A DNA stretch of 64,000 nucleotides from Progne subis subis (taxonomy: Eukaryota; Chordata; Aves; Passeriformes; Hirundinidae). Each line of letters opens with the position of its first letter. Position 1 is the first letter of the stretch. Positions 54,684-64,000 of the stretch are shown here, in pieces. Under the pieces are notes generated by a model that saw only the letters and a list, made by a program, of their open reading frames with translations, was not told the origin of the DNA and made no database searches. The position numbers and the translations under genes were made by a program. Location: positions 17,276,707 to 17,340,706 of the forward strand of contig JAKJHU010000005.1 in the NCBI GenBank assembly GCA_022316685.1, given 5' to 3'.

Positions 54684-54846
54684 ATATCCACTCTTTTCTA
54701 TCCACCCACCCCAGTATGTAAACAAGTTTCTCACAATGACAATGGCAAGACTGCAGTTACTGAGATGTACTGCATGTGAAAGACAACACCTAGGAATAAA
54801 GGCCTAGATTTGACAATTCCAGTACGTGCTCCTGCTCACTTCCCAT

Positions 54847-54892
54847 TCTAAACCACAAGACCATGGCTTTCAATCTCTTGCAGTCTTTAAAT
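54847..54892. repeat. 46-bp direct repeat, copy in the predicted TMEM200A 3' UTR
   Basis: Identical to 51867-51912. It lies about 360 bases downstream of the TMEM200A stop codon. The sequence is not low-complexity and does not resemble CR1 or the LTRs in this window. Confidence 0.95.
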
Positions 54893-55249
54893 CAAGAGAA
54901 CTTACAGGTAAACTGAGCTTTTTTCCTAATGCAGTCTCCTGGAGTCAAATTGGTGAAAAGTAACATGCATATATAGAACTAAAGAGATAGTGACTTGGGA
55001 ATAATTGGAATCAGTCGTAACAAAACTGCCCAAGCCATGAAAATGTACAGTATTGCAGCCGAATGTTCCTAAGACAAGAAACTCTTGGTATTACAAAGAT
55101 GAAGATCTCTGATCGCACAAGCCAGTTTTAGTGGGCTATTAAGCATTTGGTTAAGAACAGGCTTGTACAGTCTCACTGAAAAGGAAACACTTGTCAAAAT
55201 GTTTTTTTAAAAAATACCGTATGACATCTTCTAAATCGCAATTTAAACA

Positions 55250-56725
55250 TTAAAATCTTGTTTCTGAAGTTCCTCGCTTCAAGTTGTTACTCAAAAACTC
55301 ATCATGCTCAAAACTCAAATTATTATGAGATCTTGATATCATAAGAAGCTTCTCCTTATTAGTGAAGTCTTTCTTGACTGCTGCTTGTGGCACAAGTAAC
55401 CTATCCATTGGGTCTTCCTTGTTTTCTAGTTTCATATAGCCTTTACTGTTGCTCCGATCCAGTCTGGGCCAGCTAGGGTGTTTCCTTTGTTCAGCTTGGA
55501 CAGTGAGTGTAGATGGACCCCTGTCCAAGTCCAGGGACTTAGAATGTGAAGTCAGAAGATGCAAAGATGTGTTGGAACCAAACTGCTTCCTGGCAGCACC
55601 AGGAGATAAAAGCTTTCCTGTGCTTGGTCCAAGAGTCACAGAAGATTTGAACGGATCAGATGGAGTGTCCACAAATGAATTGTGTCGTGGCAGCATGGAA
55701 GCAGCTGGCCTGTAGGATTCATGGGTATCAGTTAGTGGAATGGCCAGAGAATCCATTGACAGATTTCTAGACTGACTCCTGGTGATCTCCGAGTCCTCAG
55801 TTATGTTCTCTATACTGGGTTCATCAATAACACAGTTATTCAGTTTAATTACTGGCAGTGTGAAAGCACTAATGGAAGAAGATACAATGGATTTTGTTTC
55901 ACACTTTATAGAGTTAGTGTTTTTGTCATCTGAAGCCTTGCTGGAATGAGGGTAAAGTCCAAAGACTGAGCTGGACTTCTCAGCCAGCAGAGGTGGCAGG
56001 AGGGTACTAGTGGTCCTATCTTCATTTAGGGTAATCTCATCTTCCTCAGCAGAACTATCCATTTTAAGATTATTCTTGAAGCCAGAGAAAGGCGCAACTG
56101 TGTTTGCAGCCAGCCGTGATGCACAGGAGCTCCCGCTGTGCCGGAGTTCTCCTTCCCCCAACAAGCCAGTGAAGGCACCACTCAGCTGCTTCTGTTCTCT
56201 GATCCTCAGGGTGTGGATGTCTATTACAGTGGAATATATGTCTCTCATGTGTATTATTTTTGTTTCCTTGTCACGGTTTTCATGCAGAATGGCATTTGCA
56301 CAAATAAAAATGAAGATTCCAATGCCCATAGTGAAAGGGCCCAGCATTTTCATCTTATCCGAGTGCATGTGCTGCTCAAAGAAGCGAAGTAAAATGCTTC
56401 CTTGGCTTCTCGGGGTCCGGGTTTCATTTACAGATGGATTATCTTCAGATGCTAACAGCTGTTCCTTCTGGGGCCAGTATCCAAGGATGGCCATTGCAAT
56501 TCCAAAGAATGCAATAAGCACTCCCAAAACAAGAAAGAATCCTGATGGAGAATAGAGACGGATTTTGCCCCTGACAATTACTACATCTGTCCTGGGCCGG
56601 CGTCTAACTGGTTTCTTCTCCTCAGGAACTGGTACTCCAGCAAGATTTACATGTTGCTGAGATCTGGCAGAGTCTTGCCTTTTTAAGGCAGCCAGTCCTG
56701 TTATGACTCCTCCGGTTGCTATCAT
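55250..56725 (-). CDS. TMEM200A: Transmembrane protein 200A, complete CDS in one exon
   Basis: A 491-codon reading frame closed by TAA, the same length I recall for vertebrate TMEM200A. The protein begins [21 protein letters not shown] basic stretch (KKPVRRRPR, about residues 37-45) comes before a first hydrophobic segment at about 61-83. A loop of about 45 residues follows, containing the N-glycosylation sequon NET at 100-102, then a second hydrophobic segment at about 128-147. The remaining ~340 residues form a Ser/Thr-rich, probably cytoplasmic tail ending in ETRF, which fits a class I PDZ-binding pattern (S/T-x-hydrophobic; inference). The family is a two-pass membrane protein family (TMEM200A/B/C) with no established biochemical function. 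The open frame runs 20 codons further upstream, but those codons are the intron's pyrimidine tract, so the start is placed at the ATG at 56725, just after the acceptor site. No frameshift or internal stop is present. The gene is isolated: no other gene was recognised in the window. Confidence 0.96.
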   Translation of the reverse strand: MIATGGVITGLAALKRQDSARSQQHVNLAGVPVPEEKKPVRRRPRTDVVIVRGKIRLYSPSGFFLVLGVLIAFFGIAMAILGYWPQKEQLLASEDNPSVNETRTPRSQGSILLRFFEQHMHSDKMKMLGPFTMGIGIFIFICANAILHENRDKETKIIHMRDIYSTVIDIHTLRIREQKQLSGAFTGLLGEGELRHSGSSCASRLAANTVAPFSGFKNNLKMDSSAEEDEITLNEDRTTSTLLPPLLAEKSSSVFGLYPHSSKASDDKNTNSIKCETKSIVSSSISAFTLPVIKLNNCVIDEPSIENITEDSEITRSQSRNLSMDSLAIPLTDTHESYRPAASMLPRHNSFVDTPSDPFKSSVTLGPSTGKLLSPGAARKQFGSNTSLHLLTSHSKSLDLDRGPSTLTVQAEQRKHPSWPRLDRSNSKGYMKLENKEDPMDRLLVPQAAVKKDFTNKEKLLMISRSHNNLSFEHDEFLSNNLKRGTSETRF

Positions 56726-56741
56726 ATTTCTATATTGTGCC

Positions 56742-56768
56742 CTGGAGAAAAAAAGAGAAAAAAGCAGA
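56742..56768 (-). other. TMEM200A: 3' splice site (acceptor) of the TMEM200A coding exon
   Basis: Read on the minus strand, a nearly unbroken C/T tract of about 20 bases (56746-56765) is followed by CCAG and then exon sequence GGCACAATATAG, with the ATG 16 bases into the exon. The intron AG is at 56743-56742, so the exon starts at 56741. This implies at least one upstream non-coding exon. In other vertebrates the TMEM200A protein is likewise encoded in its last exon (recalled knowledge). Confidence 0.85.
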
Positions 56769-59700
56769 AATGTTGAGGCAAACAAAGGTTGTCTCTACAA
56801 ATATAAATAGATTTTTGTTAATATGCAAATATTTCTTGATAATTAAAACACTCCTGACTATAAAAAAGCTACTACTATAGTTCCCATTGTGATATAATAG
56901 CCGTTTTGAGATTCACATGGTATCCTAAAAAAATTATTTTCCAGAAGTCCTTTTTCACTGCAAATATAGATAATAAAGCTTCCATCAGTGCTAGAGACAG
57001 TAAACCTAGTGCTCTTAGTGGTGAAGTATCAGGACTAAAGATAAAATATCCTGAAGTCTTAACAGATGATTTATCTCTGGACTGGTCTGCAGCAAAGTCA
57101 ATAATATATTGTTACCTTGTTGATAATTTCAGCACTTTAACTACTAGCTCTTTTTAAAACTTCTGAGACACAATGACTCTGAATACACTTCATTCTACAT
57201 TTCCCCTTCAAGAGATCTTTCCTGAGAGATTTAAACATATATTCATACATACTAATTACAGCATTTAAATAAGCTTTTATTATGTCTATTCAGATTTCCT
57301 CAGTCTCAGCTAGAGAACCATTTCTGCCTTTCTTAATGATGCTGATCCTCACATATCTAGATATCTTTTCCCCCTTGTTTGTTCCTCTTGGACTACAGGT
57401 CAAAAATCTCTGTTAAGTTTTATCAGACAAGAAAGTTTCATAAATTTCAAATTAATAATTTCAAAGTTTTCTTAGTTTTATGAGGAAATTTTATTCCACT
57501 TTAGACTTACTTTGGTATCTGTATCTAATTATGACCAGTCACCTAGCAGCTTTCTAACTTCCGCAATCCTTCCTTGTATTAGCAGTACCCCATCTACAGT
57601 ATTTTACATATGAACTGTGACTGGTAGTTTTCTACAGTCTTTGCAATGGCATATAAGATGTCTTTTGTTAACTGGTTGCCTATTACACGAGAAACATTAA
57701 CCAGCAAGGGTTTAAGAGAGTCATATTTGATAGCTTTTTACGACCGAAAGTAACAAATGTAACAACACAGTTCAGGATAATTCTATTTTACAAGGCATTT
57801 TTGATTAAAAAATAATTGCTGTGCTTAATTAACTAGTATTAGAATTATATGAGAGATGATATCATAGAGTAAAACTAAGATACTGTAAGTTACATATGAA
57901 AAAATTATGTCCTCTTTGGTAGCGTTATTATGCTCAGAGATGAAGGAAGGCTGACTGCCTGTTGCAGAGGAAAAGGCTCTGTGTCAAAGCTGGGGGTGGT
58001 TTAAGAACAAAACCCAACTGGGACTGAAAGAACAAAGAAAAAAGCAGAGGTAAAGCAAATTGGTGACTCCTTGCAATTTACAGGCAGTGATTTTCATCAG
58101 ATCTCTCAAACTTGTCATTTTGTTTCAAATATTAACTGTGGAGCTCTTGGGGGGAAAAAAACACATCTCTTGTGTTAGGAGAAACAGACACTCTATTATG
58201 ATATGACACTATCACAGATTTCCAACACAGAAAGCAGGTGTCACATAAGCACATCTACAAACACCAATTGGCCCAACCCACCAAATATGAACTGGATTAT
58301 GAAATTAATAAAGCATTTTAAATAGGTGGTCCAAGTGGAAGAAACTTGGAAACAGCAATTCAGATGACAGACAAAGACTAAGAACCTGAACTCCCTCCTT
58401 GCACTCTTAACTATTAAATAATAGAGGGCTTTCTCTCTTTCTGGGAAACCTTTCCTTTAAGATGAAAAGACTTTAAAAGGTCTAGGCTGCTAAGTATACT
58501 GCGTTTTCTGAATTTTTGCAAGAGAAATCATAACATCATTACAAAAATCTCAGAAATTTCACTTGTACTCTCAGGTTTCTTGTTCATAATCTCTCTAGGA
58601 ATTTTCAGACTTTGTAATAAATTTCCTTTTTGATGCTACCTGGACAATTTCCATACTTCAGGTGCAAATTAGTCTCTTGAATGCCTCATAAAAAGATATA
58701 TTTTTTTAAGACAACAATTTTAAAATACCCCGAAGGAAGTCATTTGACTTTGATAGTCTTTCAAACTTTCTCATGTGCTCACATGTTTATGGGTTTCTGC
58801 CAAAACAAAAGTCCATTTTTCTGAAAAACATTATTTTGAATGTCTGGACAGAAATAAACAGGACTTAGTCATTATAAAACATGCTGTATTTTGTAATGAC
58901 TCAATTAGATGTAATTATTTTTTTCTATGAAATGAATTAAGATAATTATGGCATATCTTTACTGAAATGCAAAATAATTTAGCTATAATCTACTTCGTTC
59001 CATTAATCTTTTACAATTGCCAGACCTTTGTGATGAACAAGGAGTTTCCATATTCATGTGGTATTTTACAGGCACACACGAACCCTCTCTGTTCCTTCTC
59101 AGGGCTCCCAAGGCAGTGCACAGGGGTACAGCAGCTTAGTGCTAAATCCACACTGTGCCTGTTGGCAGGATTTGTTATTTTGTGTACTGTTCTGTGCTTA
59201 TCACAGCTACTTGAATTGCACCAAAGGCTGAACAGAATAAGCTTACATCAACTTGCTAAATATTATACATACCTCTAGCAAGACCTCCCCTCTAACTCCA
59301 AAAAGTAGACCAAATAAAAACATGCTTAAGAATTACATCTTGGGGTATCTTTCTGTAGAAAGTTCTCATTTGCAAACTTTGCAGAAACTGGGAAACCGTT
59401 ATCTCAATTTCACTATTACCTATTACTTGAAGGACAGAAATTGAGATTTCTGCAAGTGAAAGAGAAAGCAAGATCTCTCAAGGCACACAGCTGGGTTCCA
59501 AACCATTCTCTGATTCTGTGATTTCAGGGAAATACATTCCTCTGTTCCTTTTAACTGCATCAGAAATTGGGCTCAGGGGAGAAAAATGTCTGGCTGCCAA
59601 AATATACAAGCTTATTTTGTACACAGGAAGAATCTCTTTCCTATTTTTTGAGTTGACATCAATTTTATTGTACTTTCTTTCATAGAAAAAAATCACGATC

Positions 59701-59999
59701 AGGTTTGTAAATAATAATTTGTAATAAGTCAATTTTGATTTCTTCTGCATCTAATAAAATCAATAGTGTTAAAATACATAATGGTATGAGATGGTTTCAC
59801 TTCATGCTGACAGCTTTACCAAACCAACTACAATGGAGTGCATACTTGGATGAAAAACATATTTCATAAAATATTGTACTTATAATAGATGTTGTAGATA
59901 CATATGAATTTATTCTGCAAATCTGTTTAGTTTTGTCACATACCAGGCATACCATAATATGAGTGCTGCTCATTAAATGTTGCTTAAAATAGAAATAAA
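56742..59999 (-). other. Inferred TMEM200A intron, repeat-poor part
   Basis: This is non-coding, AT-rich sequence between the coding-exon acceptor and the CR1 insertion. Reading frames here are short and unconserved in appearance. No CpG-rich promoter, exon or named repeat was recognised. It is assigned as intron because the coding exon has an upstream acceptor and no first exon or promoter is visible to the right. Confidence 0.6.
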
Positions 60000-60799
60000 T
60001 TGGTGGAGTTCTGCCCTTCCATCCTTGAGAGAGGCCCACCAGGAGTCAGAGAACTCCCATGCCTCCCACTGTCAGGCAATTGGAGGACACCTGTTGGATG
60101 AAAGGGAGTGGAAATGGGTCCCTCCTTGAGGAGGTAATAAAAATTCCTCCTGACCTCCATCACCTACCCAGGTGCCACTTCTGAGTAAGTAGGAGGTCCT
60201 GGATCTAGAGGGTCAGCTAGATGACACAGAAGAAAATGATCTGCCCAGTGAGCCTCCCAATTATACTTTTATGTCAGACAGACCACCACCGCTAGCATTA
60301 AAAAGAAAAGAAGGGTAATTGTGGTAGGTGACTCCCTTCTGAATGGAACAAAGGGCCCCCCATATGTCACCCAGACCCATCTCACAGGGGCCTGGGTACA
60401 GGATATCACCGAGAGACTCTCTGGGCTGATTCAGCCCTCTGACTATTACCCACTGCTGATATTCCAGGCTGGCAGTGATGAGATTCAAAAGAGGGGTGTC
60501 AGGACAGTTAAAAGAGACTTTAGAGCATTGGGTCAAGTGGTTGATAGGGCAGGAGCACAGGTAGTGCTCTGCTCAGTCCCTTTGGTGGCAGAGAAAAATG
60601 ATTAAAGGAATAGGAGAGTCCACATTATCATAAGTGGCTCAAGAGTTGGTGTCACCAGCAGAATTTTGCGTTCTTTGATCATGGGGCAAATTTTATGGCA
60701 CCTGGTCTGCTGGAACTGGATGGGTTCCATCTCTCTGTTAAGAGCAGAAGGATTTTAGCTCATGAACTGGAAGAACTCATTGAGAGAGCTTTAAACTAG
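60000..60799 (+). pseudogene. CR1 ORF1 remnant (esterase-like domain)
   Basis: Codons after about 60187 read EVLDLEGQLDDTEENDLPSE, then RRVIVVGDSLLNG at about 60306-60344. This is the block I (GDS) motif of the SGNH/GDSL-like domain known from CR1-type ORF1 proteins. After a frameshift between 60605 and 60661, the frame from 60662 reads on to a clear DGFHLS motif (the D-x-x-H block V) and ends LIERALN then TAG. In-frame stops occur upstream (60120-60190). The motifs are seen directly; the family assignment is from knowledge of CR1 ORF1. No protein can be made from this copy. Confidence 0.85.
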
Positions 60800-60897
60800 G
60801 TTTGAAGGGGGAAGGGGATGCAGCTGGGCTCCCTGGAAGCAGACCCAAGGGTGGTAAGCCTGAGTTAGGGGTGAAATCAGTAGCCCAGCTGAAGTGC

Positions 60898-63555
60898 ATG
60901 TATACCAATGCACACAGCATGGGTAACAGACAGGCAGAGCTGGAGGCCATGGTGCAACAGCAAAACTATGATGTAGTTGCCATCACAGAAATGATGAATC
61001 ACATAGCTGGAGCACTGCACTCGGTGGCTACAACCTCTTCAGAACAGACAGGAAGGAGAGGAGGTGGAGGGGTGGCCCTTTATATTAGGGAGGCTTTTGA
61101 CTGCCATGGGTACTGAAACCAGCGATGATGAAGTTTGAACGCCTATGGGTAAGAATTAAGGGGAAGGCCAACAAGGCTGACATCCTACTGGGAGTTTGTA
61201 ATTGTCCACCCAGCCAGGAAGAAGAGGTGGACAACTTATTCTATAAGCAGCTGGAGAATGTTTCAGCATTCAGAACAGCCCTTGTTCTTGTAGGTGCCTA
61301 TAACCTGCCAGACATCTGCTGGGAACTTAATACAGCAGAAAAGAGGCAGTCCAGGAAGTTCTTAGAGTGTGGGGAGGACAACTTTTTATCACAGCTGGTT
61401 GAGTGAGCCCACCAGGAGAAGGACTATGTTAGACTTGTCTGTAAATAGAGATGGGCTGGTGGGAGATGTGGGGGTTGGGGCACATGAGGATCATAATGAT
61501 TATAGAGTTCTCAATATTTCGTGAAATCAGGAGGAACATCAGTAAGACTTCTTTACATTGGACTTTCAGAAGGCAGACTTTGGACCTGTTTAGGAGACTT
61601 ATTCAGAGAGTTCCTTGAGAAGCAGCTCTCAGAAACAAAGGAGTCCAGGAAAGGTGGGCGTGCTTCAAAAGAGAGATCTTGAGGTCACAGGAACAGACTG
61701 TCCCTGTGTGCTGAAAGATGAGTCGACGAGGCAAACGTCCAGCCTGGATGGGCAAGGAGGTTTTGGAGGAACTTAGGAATAAAAAGAGGATGTATCATCT
61801 TCGGAAGGAGTGTCAGGTCCATCAGGAAGTATTTAAGGGCATTGTTAGGGCATTTGTAAAAAAAATAGGGCAACCAAAGCTCAGCTTGAACTTAATTTGG
61901 CAACTTTTGTAAAGGATAATAAAAAATGTTTTTACAAGGCAAAAGGAAGGGTAAGACCAACCTTTGCTCCCTACTGGATGCTGGGAGGGAACTTAGTAAG
62001 AGCAGATGAGGTGAAGGCAGGAGTGCTTAACATCTTCTTTGCCTCAGTCTTTAGTGGGAAGATGGCTTGTCCTCAGGACAACTGTCCTCCTGAGGTGGTT
62101 AGATGCTGTCAGGGAGCAGAATGGTCCCCTGTTATCCAGGAGGAGGCAGTCAGAGAGCTGCTGAGCTGCTTGGATATCCATAAATCTATGGGCCCAGATG
62201 GGATCCATCCCAGGGTGATGAGGGAGCTGGCAGATGAGCTTGTGAAGACGCTCTCCATCATTTACCAACATTCCTGGCTCACTTGCGAGGTTCCAAATGA
62301 CTGGAAGCTGACCAATGTGATGCCCATTCACAAAATGGATACGAAGGAGGATCCTAGGTAATCATAGACCAGTCAGCCTGACCTCAGTACCCAGTAAGGT
62401 AATGGAGCAGTTTTTACTGAGTGTCATCACACAGCACTTACAGGATGGCCAGGGTATCAGGCCCAGCCAGCACAGGTTTAGGAGAGGTAGGTCATGTTTG
62501 AGCAACCTGGTCTCCTTTTATGACCAGGTGACCCACCTGGTGGATGCAGGAAGGGCTGTGGATGTTGTCTGTTTGGATTTCAGCAAGGCCTTTGACACTT
62601 CTCCCACAGCTCACCCCTGGATAAGCTGGCAGCCCATGGCTTGGACAAGAGCACTCTTGGCTGGGTTAGGAACTGGCTGCATGGCCGGGCCCAGAGAGTG
62701 GTGGTGGATGGTGCTGCATCCAGCTGGGGCCAGGCACCAGTGGTGTCCCTCAGGGGTCTGTGCTGGGGCCAGCTCTGTTCAATATTTTTATTGACGAACA
62801 TGGATGAGGGTATTGAGTCTTTCATGAGTAAATTTGCAGATGACACTAAGCTGGGAGCACTGTGTTGACCTGTTGGAAGGTAGGATGGCTCTTCAGAGAG
62901 ACCTGGAATGGTTGGATGGATGGGCAGAGTCCAATAGGATGAAGTTTAATAAGTCCAAGTGCCCAGTCCTGTATTTTGGCCACAATAACCCCCTGAAACA
63001 TTATAGGGTGGGAAGGTGGCCAAGAGGGCCAATGGCATCCTGACCTGGATCAGGAATGGTGTGGCCAGCAGGAGCAGGGAGGTCATTCTTCCCCTGAACA
63101 CGGCACTGGTGAGGCCACACCTTGAGTGCTGTGTCCAGTTCTGGGCCCCTCAGTTTAGGAAGGACGTTGAGACATTTGAATGCATCCAGAGGAGGCAATG
63201 AGGCTGGTGAGGGGCTTAGAGCACAAACCTTGTGAGGAACAGCTGAGGGAGCTGGGGGTGTTTCAGCCTGGAGAAAAGGAGACTCAGAGGTGACCTTATC
63301 ACTCTACAGAACTCCCTGAAGGGATGGTTGTAGCCAGGTGGGGATTGGTCTCTTTCTCCAGGCAGCGACTGACAGAATGAGAGGAACACAGTCTCAGGCT
63401 GTGTCAAGGGAAGTATAGGTTGGATGGTAGGAAAAAGTTTTTTACGGAAAGAGAGGATAAAGTACTGGAATTGTCTGCCCAGGGAGGTGGTGGAGTCACC
63501 ATCCCGGGATGTGTTTAAAAAAAGACTGGATGTGGCACTTGGTGCCATGGTTTAG
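60898..63555 (+). pseudogene. CR1 ORF2 remnant (endonuclease and reverse transcriptase)
   Basis: The segment begins MYTNAHSMGNRQAELEAMV, the usual start of the CR1 APE-type endonuclease, with [21 protein letters not shown] and a degraded [10 protein letters not shown] (normally GDFNxPDICW). The reverse-transcriptase part shows SMGPDGIHPRVMRELADEL (about 62187-62245), VVCLDFSKAFDT (about 62563-62600) and the polymerase-core variant FADDTKL (about 62833-62853). It ends with LPREVVESPSRDVFKKRLDV and TAG at 63553-63555. At least six breaks of frame separate these pieces. Endonuclease residues are partly lost, so the copy is non-functional. Confidence 0.92.
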
Positions 63556-63633
63556 TTGAGGTGTTAGGGCTGGGTTGGACTTGATAACTGAAGGTCTCTT
63601 CCAACCTAGTGATTCTGTGATCCTGTGATTCTC

Positions 63634-64000
63634 TTATTTAACTTAGTACAGTGATTATTTTTAGTTTTACCCTGAAGTCTGAATTCAAAGTTCTAAACAA
63701 GCAAAGCCTTAGAAGACTTTTACTCAGAGGTAAATACAGATTATTCTAAGAGCTCAGAAGCACCTCTTTGGTGGCACTGTGAATGACACATATTGGCTCT
63801 GCAAGGAAACAAGTTATGGTTAAAATGGATGTATAATACACAACAAAAAGAAAGGGACAGACCTGTCCCTTTTTATAAAATATAACCAACTTGCTGATAC
63901 AAAAGCACCAGAGCTGCCAAGCTCCTTTTGAAGAATAAGCAGTTGAGCAGCCCTCTAACTTTGTTACTGCTCAGTTTGTTCCATCTTCAGTGAGAACATC
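63634..64000. other. Inferred TMEM200A intron to window edge; nothing else recognised
   Basis: AT-rich sequence after the CR1 tail. No reading frame, exon or repeat family was recognised. Confidence 0.5.

Larger units (their letters stand above)
54660..55249 (-). other. TMEM200A: Predicted TMEM200A 3' UTR (proximal form)
   Basis: This is AT-rich non-coding sequence directly downstream of the stop codon. A minus-strand AATAAA at 54683-54678 would give a 3' UTR of about 590 nt. A second AATAAA lies at 53565-53560 and could support a longer form of about 1.7 kb. No reading frame of note is present. The segment contains one copy of the 46-bp repeat shared with 51867-51912. The true end cannot be set without transcript data. 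Confidence 0.5.
60000..63633 (+). mobile_element. CR1 LINE, nearly full length, 5'-truncated and inactivated
   Basis: A 3.6-kb non-LTR retrotransposon of the CR1 clade. In order it shows an ORF1 remnant with an SGNH/GDSL-esterase-like domain (to the stop at 60797-60799), an ORF2 remnant with APE-type endonuclease then reverse transcriptase (about 60898-63555), and a short 3' UTR ending in GGTTGGACTTGATAACTGAA and a degenerate GATTCTGTG tail (63611-63632). Full-length avian CR1 elements are about 4.5 kb, so only the 5' UTR and early ORF1 are missing. Many stops and frameshifts mean the copy is dead. It lies in the inferred TMEM200A intron, antisense to the gene. The 5' boundary is approximate; CR1-like codons are readable from about 60001. 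Confidence 0.93.

Noticed and set aside
56010..56555. 181-codon open frame antisense to TMEM200A
   Set aside because: It lies wholly opposite the real coding frame and reflects its codon composition; no independent evidence of a gene.
56726..56785. Upstream 20-codon extension of TMEM200A
   Set aside because: It is the intron's pyrimidine tract and splice acceptor; the family protein starts at the ATG at 56725.
1..64000. tRNA, rRNA, CRISPR array, bacterial operon features
   Set aside because: None seen. No regularly spaced repeats, no cloverleaf-forming segment recognised, and composition and repeats are those of a vertebrate chromosome.

Overview
This window looks like an AT-rich, gene-poor stretch of bird nuclear chromosome. 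The best evidence is the repeat content. At least six copies of the CR1 LINE family carry the octamer-type ATTCTATG/GATTCTGTG 3' tails typical of birds and reptiles. There is a class II (ERVK-type) solo LTR with an exact 6-bp target-site duplication, and a short piece of an LTR whose first ~45 bases resemble a common avian retroviral LTR. There are no operons, no tRNA or rRNA genes and no CRISPR array. The species cannot be named from the sequence.

One protein-coding gene is clear: TMEM200A on the minus strand. Its whole 491-residue protein lies in a single exon (CDS 55250-56725). A consensus 3' splice site sits 16 bases upstream of the ATG, so the 5' UTR exon(s) and promoter must lie to the right, probably beyond 64000. 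In mammals this gene lies in the L3MBTL3-SAMD3-TMEM200A-SMLR1-EPB41L2 neighbourhood (human 6q23); no exon of those neighbours was recognised here.

Layout. 1-54.6 kb is intergenic DNA downstream of TMEM200A. It contains CR1 3'-end fragments (2978-3210, 10603-10855, 34183-34650, 49900-50460, 52440-52966), a 645-bp ERVK-type solo LTR (48534-49178), weaker LTR candidates (30357-30405, 36603-36966, about 43725-44360), a decayed reverse-transcriptase motif (47950-48060), microsatellites and homopolymer tracts. 54.6-56.7 kb is the TMEM200A terminal exon (3' UTR and CDS). 56.7-64 kb is inferred TMEM200A intron. It holds a 3.6-kb, nearly full-length but broken CR1 (about 60000-63633) in the opposite orientation to the gene. 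That CR1 still shows recognisable ORF1 (SGNH/GDSL-esterase-like) and ORF2 (endonuclease plus reverse transcriptase) segments.

The main unexplained observation is a perfect 46-bp direct repeat. One copy is in the predicted TMEM200A 3' UTR (54847-54892). The other is 2,980 bp further downstream (51867-51912), next to an 18-base poly(T) run. I see no convincing new multigene system. The remaining oddities are transposon archaeology and sequence-composition features. All boundaries of decayed repeats are approximate because no consensus alignment could be run.
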